Assembly: GCA_944389475.1 (NCBI GenBank)
Contig: CALXMM010000007.1
Coordinates: forward strand, 1 to 64,000
Direction: 5' to 3'
Source of the DNA: an uncultured Clostridia bacterium
GTDB taxonomy: Bacteria; Bacillota; Clostridia; TANB77; CAG-508
DNA length: 64,000 nt
Shown: positions 34,649-43,637 of the stretch, one piece after another
Layout of the letters: every line of letters starts with the position of its first letter
How positions within the stretch are numbered: position 1 is the first letter of the stretch
The notes under the pieces: model-generated
The model's database searches: none
What the model was told of the DNA's origin: nothing
Seen by the model: only the letters and a program-made list of their open reading frames with translations
Made by a program: the position numbers and the translations under genes

Positions 34649-35167
34649 TTATATTCTTTTTAGTGGTCTAATTTCTAGCCAAAATTTATCTCCTCTAAGT
34701 ACAGCTTTTTTTATGTCATTTAAATTATACTTTGCTGTTTTCCTTATAAATTCTATTGTTTCTTCTAGATTTAATATTTTAGTTTTTCCAGTCTCGTAAA
34801 AAACTTTATCTTTAACCTGTTCCGGAATTTTCACCTGAAAGATTTCTTGTAATTCCTTATTCAAAATATCATAATCAGTATAAATATATTTTTTTGAAAA
34901 TATACTTAAAAACTTATTATAAAACAAATAATCTGTAACTAAATGCAAAAAATAACCCTTATCGAAATCTTCGTTTATATCTCTTTTATTAAAAAATTCT
35001 CTTAAATTTGGCTGACTACTTTTAGGTCCAAAATGTGTTAATGATTTGTCTGTTACAGAATCAGGATAAATTATTCCTTCTATAAAATCCTCATATTTTT
35101 TTATTTCATTTGGATAATTTCTTAAATATTCCTCTCCCACTGCTAGGTGAATTACATAACCTGCCAT
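34649..35167 (-). CDS. Small zinc-dependent phospholipase C-like hydrolase
   Basis: A 172-residue protein similar to the gene at 20096. MAGYVIHLAVGEEYLR supplies the N-terminal His, FIEGIIYPDSVTDKSLTHFG the Asp and His after the PD motif, and KGYFLHLVTDYLFYNKF the HxxxD motif near residue 97. No signal peptide or membrane helix is present, and there is a basic C-terminal tail. It begins 7 bp from the prfB start, so it belongs to the prfB transcript. Its leader holds the 22-nt sequence repeated at the window start. Confidence 0.65.
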   Translation of the reverse strand: MAGYVIHLAVGEEYLRNYPNEIKKYEDFIEGIIYPDSVTDKSLTHFGPKSSQPNLREFFNKRDINEDFDKGYFLHLVTDYLFYNKFLSIFSKKYIYTDYDILNKELQEIFQVKIPEQVKDKVFYETGKTKILNLEETIEFIRKTAKYNLNDIKKAVLRGDKFWLEIRPLKRI

Positions 35168-35176
35168 TGTTACTCC

Positions 35177-35198
35177 TTTCTAGGCAACCCTTTTCTTT
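35177..35198 (-). repeat. 22-nt exact repeat of the window's first bases
   Basis: The minus-strand sequence starting AAAGAAAAGGGTTGCCTAGA matches bases 1-22 exactly. Here it lies directly before the AAAGGAG ribosome binding site of the phospholipase-like gene; at the window start it lies inside an open frame. Confidence 0.85.
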
Positions 35199-35203
35199 AT
35201 AAG

Positions 35204-35623
35204 TTATTCATTTATTTTATTTTTTAAAAATTTATAAATAGAATAAACTATTTTAACAATAATTACTATAATAACAGGAAATAACAATGCTATTCCATAT
35301 TCTACATATTGCAAACCATCAAGCCATTGCCCATCTTTTGGCTTATACTCACCAATAGTAAATCCTAATACTATTGAAAAAACTACCCATAATATTAAGA
35401 AGAAAGCATTAAATTTTTTTGAACTGTAATTATTTTTAGTTATTATTTTTTTAGAATATATTAAATAGATAATAGGTGTTACAATAAGAAACATTATTGA
35501 AAGTAAATATTTTTGTAAATCATTATAACGTATTTGAATTGTTTCATCACAAAATATAAAAATTCCCCATCCTATTATTTGCCACAATATTACTAATAAT
35601 AAAGAATTTTTAAATTCTTTCAT
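35204..35623 (-). CDS. Small four-helix membrane protein
   Basis: A 139-residue integral membrane protein. It starts at ATG 35623, chosen because AAAGGAGGAG lies just upstream; a longer frame from 35683 has no RBS. Four hydrophobic segments lie at about 5-23, 35-52, 65-83 and 105-127, with short charged loops. No family is recognised. Spacing to the next gene (36 bp) allows co-transcription with the phospholipase-like gene and prfB. Confidence 0.7.
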   Translation of the reverse strand: MKEFKNSLLLVILWQIIGWGIFIFCDETIQIRYNDLQKYLLSIMFLIVTPIIYLIYSKKIITKNNYSSKKFNAFFLILWVVFSIVLGFTIGEYKPKDGQWLDGLQYVEYGIALLFPVIIVIIVKIVYSIYKFLKNKINE

Positions 35624-35685
35624 TTGTTTTTCTCCTCCTTTTATTCCCGTATACACTATATTATTCAAAAAGCAAAAAGTCAAAT

Positions 35686-35727
35686 AAAAACTACCTTAAA
35701 TCCAATTATGGAGATAGGGTAGTTTTT
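35686..35727 (-). terminator. Terminator after the ClpX-like gene
   Basis: AAAAACTACC (35686-35695) pairs with GGTAGTTTTT (35718-35727), bracketing a 22-nt loop, 19 bp beyond the stop codon of the minus-strand ATPase. Confidence 0.7.
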
Positions 35728-35745
35728 ATTGGAGAAATTGACAAA

Positions 35746-36909
35746 TTATGAAATGGTATATTTTGAATTATCATCAACAATACCCAAATCCAAAGTACAT
35801 TTCTTATATTTATCAAAATGCCTCTTCTTTGGATATTTTTTAGGATTAGAAAGAACTTCATATATTATTCTGTCAAAAATATAATTGACAGTATTATTAA
35901 GCTCTCTCGCTCCCGTATCAGTTAATAATGATTTTGCAGCGATAAGTTCAAACAGCTTTCCTTTATAGTAAAGCGAAATACCCCTATTACGCAATTCTCG
36001 TTGGTATTCCCTGAATATTGATAGCTTAGAATTCCTAAGTATCAATGCCAAGTCTTGTTTTGTAAGCTTGTTCATCTCAACTATAGTATTAATTCTACCA
36101 ACAAATTCTTCAGGTAAACCATATTTTATCAAGTCTTGCTTCAAGAATCTAGTATCTTGCTTTACCTTAGAATCTTTATTCAACCTAAAACCAGATTGAG
36201 TAGAGTTTAATCTCTTTTTACGAATTTCCTCTAGTCCAGAGAAAGCACCTAAAAAGATTACAATCAAATTGGAGGTATCGAAATTAATTGAAAACGGATA
36301 TTCATCCGTAGAAACTACGACATTTGAACCTTCAATTATTTTAAGAAGACTGTTTAATACCTCTCTTCCGGAAACATCACGTTCACCGGAAACACCATTT
36401 CCTGCTTTTTTGTCAATTTCATCAATGACAATTACTCCATTTTTAGCCCTTTCGATATCTTCGTTTGCATTTTCGTAGAGATTATAAATCATATCTTCTA
36501 CATCAGCTCCATAATACCCTTCTTGAGTATACTTTGTAGCATCCTCAATAGTATATGGAAGATTAAGCTCATTCAAGATTTGGCGTATGGTCTCTGTTTT
36601 ACCAGTACCACTGTCACCAATTATCAAAAGGTTTGTTTTTATTTGTTTAAAAACAATTGCTTTATAAATGGCTGTAATAATCTGTCTTACTGGTTTATCT
36701 TGACCAATAATACATCTTAGAACGCTTTCTTCTACATCTTGAATTCTTGGAAGTTTCGTTATTGTGGATCCTTGACCTTCGGAATTTTCCTTCAAGAATC
36801 TATTAATTGCATTAGGCCTTTTGCTTTTATTTCTTTTCGCCTTTGCTTTTGGATTCTTCGTTGAATTCTCAGTAGTAGTAGCATTCTGATCAATTACATC
36901 ATCTGTCAT
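35746..36909 (-). CDS. ClpX-like AAA+ ATPase without a zinc-binding domain
   Basis: A 387-residue AAA+ protein of the ClpX/HslU clade. A Lys/Asn-rich disordered N-terminus (1-45) replaces ClpX's zinc finger. Walker A is GDSGTGKT (98-105), Walker B is VIDEID (161-166), the arginine finger region is FVGRINTIVEM (R272) and sensor 2 is GARELNN (333-339). The ClpP-docking IGF loop is not evident, so it may act as a stand-alone unfoldase or remodeller. Codon use is less AT-biased than that of its neighbours. It has a consensus promoter and its own terminator, so it is monocistronic. Confidence 0.82.
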   Translation of the reverse strand: MTDDVIDQNATTTENSTKNPKAKAKRNKSKRPNAINRFLKENSEGQGSTITKLPRIQDVEESVLRCIIGQDKPVRQIITAIYKAIVFKQIKTNLLIIGDSGTGKTETIRQILNELNLPYTIEDATKYTQEGYYGADVEDMIYNLYENANEDIERAKNGVIVIDEIDKKAGNGVSGERDVSGREVLNSLLKIIEGSNVVVSTDEYPFSINFDTSNLIVIFLGAFSGLEEIRKKRLNSTQSGFRLNKDSKVKQDTRFLKQDLIKYGLPEEFVGRINTIVEMNKLTKQDLALILRNSKLSIFREYQRELRNRGISLYYKGKLFELIAAKSLLTDTGARELNNTVNYIFDRIIYEVLSNPKKYPKKRHFDKYKKCTLDLGIVDDNSKYTIS

Positions 36910-36966
36910 GATATTCTCCTTGGTATCTTATAAGGTACTTGAATATTAAATTGTATTGTTCAGTTG

Positions 36967-36995
36967 ATTTTATCACTTATGATTAGTTATGTCAA
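36967..36995 (-). promoter_or_regulatory. Sigma-A promoter for the ClpX-like gene
   Basis: On the minus strand TTGACA (36995-36990), a 17-bp spacer and TAAAAT (36972-36967), with a leader of about 55 nt before the start. Confidence 0.8.
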
Positions 36996-37031
36996 CGAAA
37001 TTTATGCTTATTCAACTATTTTAATTGTTTT

Positions 37032-37532
37032 TTATTCAACTATTGCAGATGATACATGAAAAACTTCTCCCCTATCTTTAAGTGCTTTCTTTGTATTTCT
37101 TAATATATTATGGTCATCATCTAATAATATTAAATAATCATATTCGTTTGCTTTTTCAAGCATTTTGTTGCCTTTAACATAGTTTCTATTTTCTGAATTG
37201 TAATCTCCATTTTCTTTTACTAAAATAATGTAATTACTTTCTTTAATAAAAGGCATATATTTTTTTAACCAAATCTTTTTTTCTTCTCTTATTATATTGC
37301 TCCTTGAGTAAGTTAATATGTATATATCTATATTCTTTAACTCATTTATTCTTTTAATTTTATCTATTATAAAATTAAGTGGTTTATTATCCACAAATAG
37401 ACCTCTAGACTCAGTAGTTACCGCTCCATCTGGAAATACATTATATTCTACTAACGTTCCATCCATATCTACAAATAAAGCAACTTTATTATGTTCACCA
37501 CATATCTTTTTTATTCTTTCATAAAAATCCAT
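37032..37532 (-). CDS. HAD superfamily phosphatase-like protein
   Basis: A 166-residue HAD-fold protein. Motif I is ALFVDMDGTLVEYN (near residue 19), with the nucleophile and acid Asp residues. Motif II is the Thr/Ser of YILTYSRSN (near residue 73). The C-terminal LILLDDDHNILRNTKKAL supplies the acidic motif IV. There is no large cap domain, so it could act on a macromolecular or phosphorylated small substrate. Its last codons (ATAGTTGAATAA) recur directly after the stop, a small duplication. Confidence 0.8.
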   Translation of the reverse strand: MDFYERIKKICGEHNKVALFVDMDGTLVEYNVFPDGAVTTESRGLFVDNKPLNFIIDKIKRINELKNIDIYILTYSRSNIIREEKKIWLKKYMPFIKESNYIILVKENGDYNSENRNYVKGNKMLEKANEYDYLILLDDDHNILRNTKKALKDRGEVFHVSSAIVE

Positions 37533-37770
37533 AATCTTTTCTCCTTTACCTATTGTATTAGTTTGATTTTATCATTCTATTTACTTTATATCAACCAATT
37601 ATATGTTTTATAGAAAAATTTTTCTAATTAGAAGAGGAAAATTTACTAAAAACTATTTTTCATTGATATTTAAATATGCCTATATATCCTAATGAAGGAT
37701 GTATAAAAATAATAAATGGTATAGCAGTTGTTAAATTAAATTATTAATGCTGTTATAATTTATTGAAAAA

Positions 37771-37803
37771 TTAAAAGAAGAGGATACAAACCTCTTCTTT
37801 TAA
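37771..37803 (-). terminator. Terminator of the accessory HEPN/DUF3800 operon
   Basis: TTAAAAGAAGAGG (37771-37783) pairs with CCTCTTCTTTTAA (37791-37803); on the minus strand TTTTT follows. Confidence 0.85.
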
Positions 37804-37811
37804 TTTTAGCT

Positions 37812-39938
37812 TTATACTTTAATTTCTTCAGCAATAATCTTGCAAGCCTTTCTAATAGTTTCATTGTCATCATTAGATATCTCTATAATCTCAAATTCTT
37901 CCTTAAATTTATTCAAAAATTCATTAATTTCACTATATTTTTCATTATTAACAATATTTGAATATCTTTTTAAAAGATTTTGTTTATCATTTTGAATATT
38001 TTTAGATATTATTAATTTATCTGCCTCTATGGCAATAGCTAATACATCTATGGTTTGTTCATTCATTTTATCGCATATTTCTAATGCTTTATCAAAATAT
38101 TTATTAGCCAAATCTCTATTTGCTTCCTCAATAAATTTTCCTAAATTCCAATAAATGATTTCAAATGGATGCATATAAATATCTTTATTATTATTTTCAA
38201 ATACTATTTGATTTTCCTCAGTTATTAAAGAATACTCATTATAAATTTCTTTATTGTTTTTATATGAATCATACATTTTTAATCCAAGAGATTTATTGCC
38301 ATTGTTTAATGCATTTTGCATAATTATAAAATAATTAGTTATAATAAAATTTTTAGAAAAATCTGTAATAGTATTAACATACGCTAAAAACTTATCAAAA
38401 TTAATCTCATTTAATCCAACAACTTTCATTAAATATTTTACAGCATTATCAAAATTATCCATAGAAATCTCTAACATTGCTCTATACTGATATTGCCTTC
38501 TTTTATCCATTTCAGATATAAATTGATTTATTGCAAAATTTGAATCTTGTACTGCTTTTTCATAATATTCTTGTTTTAAATTCTCCGGAGTATTAGGTGT
38601 AATTAAATTTGTATATGACTGAAGTCTCGTACCAACTGCTTTCGCAACCATATCTGATTTAATATTACTAAATTCTTTTACTTCATTCATGATTTTTAAA
38701 AGTTTTATAAATTTGTCTATAACTTCAGTTAATACATCTATGGCTTTTGTATTATTAAAACATGTATTATAAAATACAGCTTCTCTTATTTTTAAAATAT
38801 AATAATAATCCAAGAAATCCCAAGAGCCATTAATTTCTCTTAATCCCTTTTTACTTATCTCAATCTGTTTTTTGCTATTTTCATTATCACCTTGATGTGT
38901 ATATATTGTAAGAAGATATAATGAAATATCAATTTTAAGTTTGTTTATGATAAAATCTTTAACTTTAATTTTTCCAATTATTTCATTTTGTAGCTTTACC
39001 AAAAATTTCTCACATAAAATCAAATTCCTTTGAACATCAATTATACTTCTAATTTTAAGAGCTAATAATTCTAATTGTATCCTTAAATTAGAAATAGGCA
39101 TAGTGTTTATATTATTAATTATTAAAAGTGCTAATTCTTTAGATTGTTTTTCATCATTTTCTTCATTTAATAAAAACATGGCATCTACTACATTGTTTTG
39201 TATTAAGTATTCTGATAATTTCTTTTGAATATCTGTTTTAAACACACTAAAAATATACTTACTACTATCATATATGTTATTTAAAATTTCTCTTTGTTCA
39301 TCATTGAATTTTTTACTGTTTATAGTTAATTTAGAATTGCAAACAACATCTGCAATCATTAATTTTGGATTTTTCCTTGCAGATGAAAGTTTGAAATTTA
39401 GTTTACAATTCTTGGATAAAAATAAATTTTTCTCAGCCATTTTCATATATATTCGTTCTTTTATTCTTGAACTATATTCCTCTATTTCTATTACAGTTTT
39501 ATCATCATCAATTTTTAAATCTCTTCTTACAGCAGCAATAACATTTAACTCTATTGGGTCAGCTTTTTCCATCGAAAGCTTTTCCAATAAATTCACTATG
39601 CCCTCAGCCATAATATTTAAATATAGCAATTTATCATCTTTAAAATCCAGTAATTCTTTATTAGAAAAAACTACTACATGTGCTGGAATATTTCTTATAT
39701 TTTTCATAATATCAACGGCTACTTTTGCAGATAATTTAGGATTTATTTTAGTTAAATCATTAATATGTACATATTTCTCATGTACATTTTTTACAGCCTC
39801 TTCCATAATATTTTTTGCTTTATCAATAAACAAATCATCTTTCTTTACCAATATCCCACCAATTAATGATGGTGAAATTGCTTTATTTTCATCTACAAAT
39901 TTTCCGCTTTCATCTAAATATAATTCAAAACTTCTCAT
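37812..39938 (-). CDS. DUF3800-TPR-like protein
   Basis: A 708-residue protein, last in the accessory operon. The N-terminal ~230 residues match DUF3800: ELYLDESGKF at the start and KNPKLMIADVVCNSKL near residue 190 hold the acidic residues of this RNase H-like family. The rest (about 250-690) is all-helical, with tetratricopeptide-like pairs such as YEKAVQDSNFAINQFISEMD and NFDNAVKYLMKVVGLNEINF. DUF3800 proteins are often linked to antiviral or mobile-element loci; the TPR part could sense a partner. Nuclease activity is inferred from family and not shown here. Confidence 0.75.
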   Translation of the reverse strand: MRSFELYLDESGKFVDENKAISPSLIGGILVKKDDLFIDKAKNIMEEAVKNVHEKYVHINDLTKINPKLSAKVAVDIMKNIRNIPAHVVVFSNKELLDFKDDKLLYLNIMAEGIVNLLEKLSMEKADPIELNVIAAVRRDLKIDDDKTVIEIEEYSSRIKERIYMKMAEKNLFLSKNCKLNFKLSSARKNPKLMIADVVCNSKLTINSKKFNDEQREILNNIYDSSKYIFSVFKTDIQKKLSEYLIQNNVVDAMFLLNEENDEKQSKELALLIINNINTMPISNLRIQLELLALKIRSIIDVQRNLILCEKFLVKLQNEIIGKIKVKDFIINKLKIDISLYLLTIYTHQGDNENSKKQIEISKKGLREINGSWDFLDYYYILKIREAVFYNTCFNNTKAIDVLTEVIDKFIKLLKIMNEVKEFSNIKSDMVAKAVGTRLQSYTNLITPNTPENLKQEYYEKAVQDSNFAINQFISEMDKRRQYQYRAMLEISMDNFDNAVKYLMKVVGLNEINFDKFLAYVNTITDFSKNFIITNYFIIMQNALNNGNKSLGLKMYDSYKNNKEIYNEYSLITEENQIVFENNNKDIYMHPFEIIYWNLGKFIEEANRDLANKYFDKALEICDKMNEQTIDVLAIAIEADKLIISKNIQNDKQNLLKRYSNIVNNEKYSEINEFLNKFKEEFEIIEISNDDNETIRKACKIIAEEIKV

Positions 39939-39960
39939 TTTATCATCCTCTCTTGAAAAA

Positions 39961-41658
39961 TTATTTTTTTATAAAGCTTGGCTTAACTTCTCCAGCAAAA
40001 TAATTTATATACTTATCTTTATCTTTTATAAAACATAAATAATTATTATACATTATTACATATTTTCCCAAATTTATTTTTTGATCTTCTTTATATCCAA
40101 CTTTTACATCCATATTATCATATTCGATATTTAAATTAGAAATATCATAAAATTTGTTTAAATAATTAACAAAAAAACGTGTTATATTCCACACTGCATA
40201 AATATTGTCATCATTTAATATTCCATGTGCTTCTACTTTATTTCTAAATACAATAAATAAATTCATCATTCCATCATATGTAATGTTATCTCCCTTAATT
40301 TCAGTATCTATCATGTTTGATAAATAGTATTTTATTAAAACTTTTTCATCTCTTGATAAATTATATTTTTTCTCTCTTAAATTCCTATATAACCTTTCCT
40401 GAGGTTGTTTGTATAAATTAATTAATATGTTACTATTCCAAATTGAAGGATTATCGCCTATTCTTCCCTTATCTATTTTATTTATATCAAATTTTTTATT
40501 ATATTTTGAATATAAATAATATTCAATTAATTTTCCACAAACAGTTATATAATTAAAAAATATAAGAACTGATTGATAAGGAGACTTATTTAAATATGCA
40601 TTTCTAAATAATTCAAATAAATATTTATCTGTAGGTACATCCTCTATCTTATCTTTTAATCTGTTATTAAAGTTATATTTACATGTAATTTCTATATTTT
40701 TAATAATGCTATCAGTAGTACTTTTTAATATAAATTTAGAAGAGGATAATTTTTTTAATGCTCTTTTATATTTAAATTCGTTTACAATATTATCAATTTC
40801 AATTGATAATATGTTTTCTACAAATTGAATATCATTTTCTAAATCACATATTTTTAAAGCATTTATATGTTGTAATTCTGTTTTTGTATAAATGTTTTTT
40901 AAATTAGAAACTGCCATAATATGGTACATATGAAAATTGTTTATAGTTTGTTTTTCTAATATATTTTTTATTTCTCCTATATCATTAATTTCATGTATCA
41001 CAGCAACGGTATTAGATAATACTAAGCTTTTGGCTTTTTCATTGTATTTTACAATTTCCGGTAGATCTTTATTAATATTAATATATATATTGTATTTTTC
41101 AATTTTATATTTCGGTAAATTAATTAAATCAAATGAACTTGATGTTTTAGAACCATCTATTAAAATAAAATTAAATTCCGTTTTACCTTTTTTTATATCT
41201 TTTCTTAATTTTTTTAATTTAAACGCTATATCATCACTTTTGGACATTAAGGCATGTAAAATGTAAAAAGTTATTGTAACTAATATAAATAGAATTATTA
41301 ATCTAATATATCTATAGGAAAAACCAGATAGTATTGTAACTTTATAGGTTGATAATAGTATTAAACTTAATTTAATTATTTCTAGAAAAGCAATATTTCT
41401 AGAAAATTTTAAATTTGCATCCTTTTTATATGTAAATAAAATATTTTTTATTTTTTTATCTCTATTTAAAATATCAAATATATATAATATATAAATTATA
41501 TCAAAAGCTAAAACAAGCAATACAGCTCGAATCCATCCATATGGATTGCTACTTAATGCTATCCCACATTGTTTTAATACAATGTTCAAACCAATTAATT
41601 CAATAGAAAAAATAAAGATTAGAATATACCAGTTAAGTTTTTCTATTTTCTGTTTCAT
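39961..41658 (-). CDS. Membrane protein with C-terminal HEPN-like domain (565 residues)
   Basis: Four hydrophobic segments occupy about 10-30, 42-62, 92-112 and 118-140. A long cytosolic part follows. Near the C-terminus the segment FRNKVEAHGILND contains R472-N-x4-H478, the RNxxxxH motif of HEPN ribonucleases, in a helical context. It ends in a small beta-rich tail (YVIMYNNYLCFIKDKDKYI). The next gene upstream encodes a longer protein of the same plan, with an equivalent motif and tail, so the two are diverged paralogues. No overall family is recognised. It lies 23 bp before the DUF3800 gene. Confidence 0.7.
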   Translation of the reverse strand: MKQKIEKLNWYILIFIFSIELIGLNIVLKQCGIALSSNPYGWIRAVLLVLAFDIIYILYIFDILNRDKKIKNILFTYKKDANLKFSRNIAFLEIIKLSLILLSTYKVTILSGFSYRYIRLIILFILVTITFYILHALMSKSDDIAFKLKKLRKDIKKGKTEFNFILIDGSKTSSSFDLINLPKYKIEKYNIYININKDLPEIVKYNEKAKSLVLSNTVAVIHEINDIGEIKNILEKQTINNFHMYHIMAVSNLKNIYTKTELQHINALKICDLENDIQFVENILSIEIDNIVNEFKYKRALKKLSSSKFILKSTTDSIIKNIEITCKYNFNNRLKDKIEDVPTDKYLFELFRNAYLNKSPYQSVLIFFNYITVCGKLIEYYLYSKYNKKFDINKIDKGRIGDNPSIWNSNILINLYKQPQERLYRNLREKKYNLSRDEKVLIKYYLSNMIDTEIKGDNITYDGMMNLFIVFRNKVEAHGILNDDNIYAVWNITRFFVNYLNKFYDISNLNIEYDNMDVKVGYKEDQKINLGKYVIMYNNYLCFIKDKDKYINYFAGEVKPSFIKK

Positions 41659-41676
41659 CTAATTCATCCCTTCCCC

Positions 41677-43608
41677 TTACATAAATCTTCCTAATGTTTC
41701 TTCTATTTCAGAAGGAGCCCAAATTCTGTCCAACATTTCAAAAATATTACCATTAGACATACGCTTTCCAGTTTCGTAATTTAAATATTCTGGAAAGTCT
41801 TTAGATTTATTTTTATTCATCTTACTATATAAATAAATAAACTTATCTTCTTTGTATATTGCTTTAATATCTTCTGCAAATATTTTCTTTATTTCTTCAT
41901 CTTCTTCTATTGTGATATCAATATTTTCAAAAATATTAACAAATTCCTTGGCAACAACAAATAAATATTTTACTATTCTTTCAGAAACATCATATGTAAT
42001 AACTCCATGACCAAGTAAATTATTTCTAATATCTATTATTGTTTTACATAAATCTTTTTTAAACTTAAATATATAATTTTCATTATATTCAGTCTTAAAT
42101 TCTAATATTTTTCTTAAATTGATTAACGAACTTATAATTTTTTCATCTTCTGCTAAAGTTCTATTATATGTTTTGTCATAATTAATACTATCACGCCAAG
42201 CAGATAACCCACCATCTTTTACTCGTATTTTTTTGTCTATAATTTTTTGTGGGGCATTTATTACATCTTTTAATCCTAAATAATGTATTATATATTCACA
42301 AATTTTTAATAGAGAATAGAAATATTCAATATAGTTAAATGATTTTAATATAGTGTTAAGACTATATTTTATATAAATATTTTTATCACTATTTTCTTTT
42401 TGACTTATTGAATTAAATAAATCTAAAACAGCTTCTTTTAAAGATATATCATCTTCTTTTAAATTTAAAACCTCAATTATAGCTTTTAAATCAAATTTAC
42501 TCCTATATCTTAATAAGAATTTTCCCTTGAGATTCTCTTTTTTTATTTGCAAACCGGGAAAATTAAATTTAGGAAAAATAATAAACTTATCACAATTTCC
42601 AATTATTTTATTTATTTTTTCTTGATAAATTCCCATTCTATAATCATCAATTACAAATAAATAAATATCATTCTTTAATAAAATGACATATGATTTCGCA
42701 TTATATTCAGTCGTTTTTATTAATCTATATCTTATTACATCATACGAAACAAATACATAGTCTTTTGCATCAACTAGTAAACTCTTTCCAATACTGGTTG
42801 TATTATATTTATAAAATTTAAATAAAGGATTTATAAAGTCTCCCAACATAGAAAACTCTCTACTATCTTGTGATGCAACAATTACTAAATTATCTTTTCC
42901 ATATTTTTGCTTATTTTTATTTATACACTTTTTAATAGATAAGTAATTTTTAATTATAAAACATATAACTGATAGTATAAGTATACTTATACCAGCCATT
43001 TTAACATAATAAACATATCTATATTTTGATGAAATTGTTAATACGAGAATAAAGAAAATAATAAATAATTTATATCTAAAAATATTTTTAATTACTCTAT
43101 CTAAAACATATCCAATTACTCCATAATTAGTAATGCTAACATAATTCTTTACCTTTTTCTCCATCTTTTCTCTTAATTGAGCAATTATAATAAATGCAAA
43201 AGAAAATATTGATTCAAGTAAAGTCATTTTTAAAATGTTTATATCACCATAATATTCTGGAATAAAAATAAAAGATAGTAACACTTTCTCTGCATTTTTT
43301 GATTGTGAATAATACAAATCATACCAATCATCTATTACATAATTCTTAGGTCCAAAATAATATATTAGATTTATTAAAACAAAAAAACTTATTATTACTA
43401 TTGTTGAATACAAAAATTTTCGTTTTTTTGTTTTTTCAAAAATATATTTTAGTGCATCATATTTAAAACATATAAGTAAAGCTAAAAAACTTGTAAAAAT
43501 TATATATACAGTTGAATACCAGTATGCAAATGTTATTGTACCTTTAGTAATAAGAAATACTATTACAAATAGTATTATTAATAATATAATTCTTAATAAT
43601 TTGTTCAT
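41677..43608 (-). CDS. Membrane protein with C-terminal HEPN-like domain (643 residues)
   Basis: Six hydrophobic segments lie in residues 5-225, followed by a cytosolic region that starts DNLVIVASQDSREFSMLGDF. The C-terminal helical domain contains DIRNNLLGHGVITYD, with R528-N-x4-H534, a HEPN-type RNase motif. After it comes a tail FIYLYSKMNKNKSKDFPEYL that parallels the tail of the 565-residue neighbour. The similar order of parts suggests the pair works together, perhaps as a heteromer. The overall family is not recognised, and catalysis is inferred from the motif alone. Confidence 0.7.
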   Translation of the reverse strand: MNKLLRIILLIILFVIVFLITKGTITFAYWYSTVYIIFTSFLALLICFKYDALKYIFEKTKKRKFLYSTIVIISFFVLINLIYYFGPKNYVIDDWYDLYYSQSKNAEKVLLSFIFIPEYYGDINILKMTLLESIFSFAFIIIAQLREKMEKKVKNYVSITNYGVIGYVLDRVIKNIFRYKLFIIFFILVLTISSKYRYVYYVKMAGISILILSVICFIIKNYLSIKKCINKNKQKYGKDNLVIVASQDSREFSMLGDFINPLFKFYKYNTTSIGKSLLVDAKDYVFVSYDVIRYRLIKTTEYNAKSYVILLKNDIYLFVIDDYRMGIYQEKINKIIGNCDKFIIFPKFNFPGLQIKKENLKGKFLLRYRSKFDLKAIIEVLNLKEDDISLKEAVLDLFNSISQKENSDKNIYIKYSLNTILKSFNYIEYFYSLLKICEYIIHYLGLKDVINAPQKIIDKKIRVKDGGLSAWRDSINYDKTYNRTLAEDEKIISSLINLRKILEFKTEYNENYIFKFKKDLCKTIIDIRNNLLGHGVITYDVSERIVKYLFVVAKEFVNIFENIDITIEEDEEIKKIFAEDIKAIYKEDKFIYLYSKMNKNKSKDFPEYLNYETGKRMSNGNIFEMLDRIWAPSEIEETLGRFM

Positions 43609-43637
43609 TTAATTTTCACCTTTATCTAATAATATTA

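Noticed and set aside
37388-37396. Single TTATCCACA DnaA box
   Set aside because: One isolated 9-mer inside a coding region is expected by chance and has no partner sites.
37668-37750. Short frame MPIYPNEGCIKIINGI in the spacer before the HAD gene
   Set aside because: No ribosome binding site and only 23 codons; it may be a remnant but cannot be assigned.
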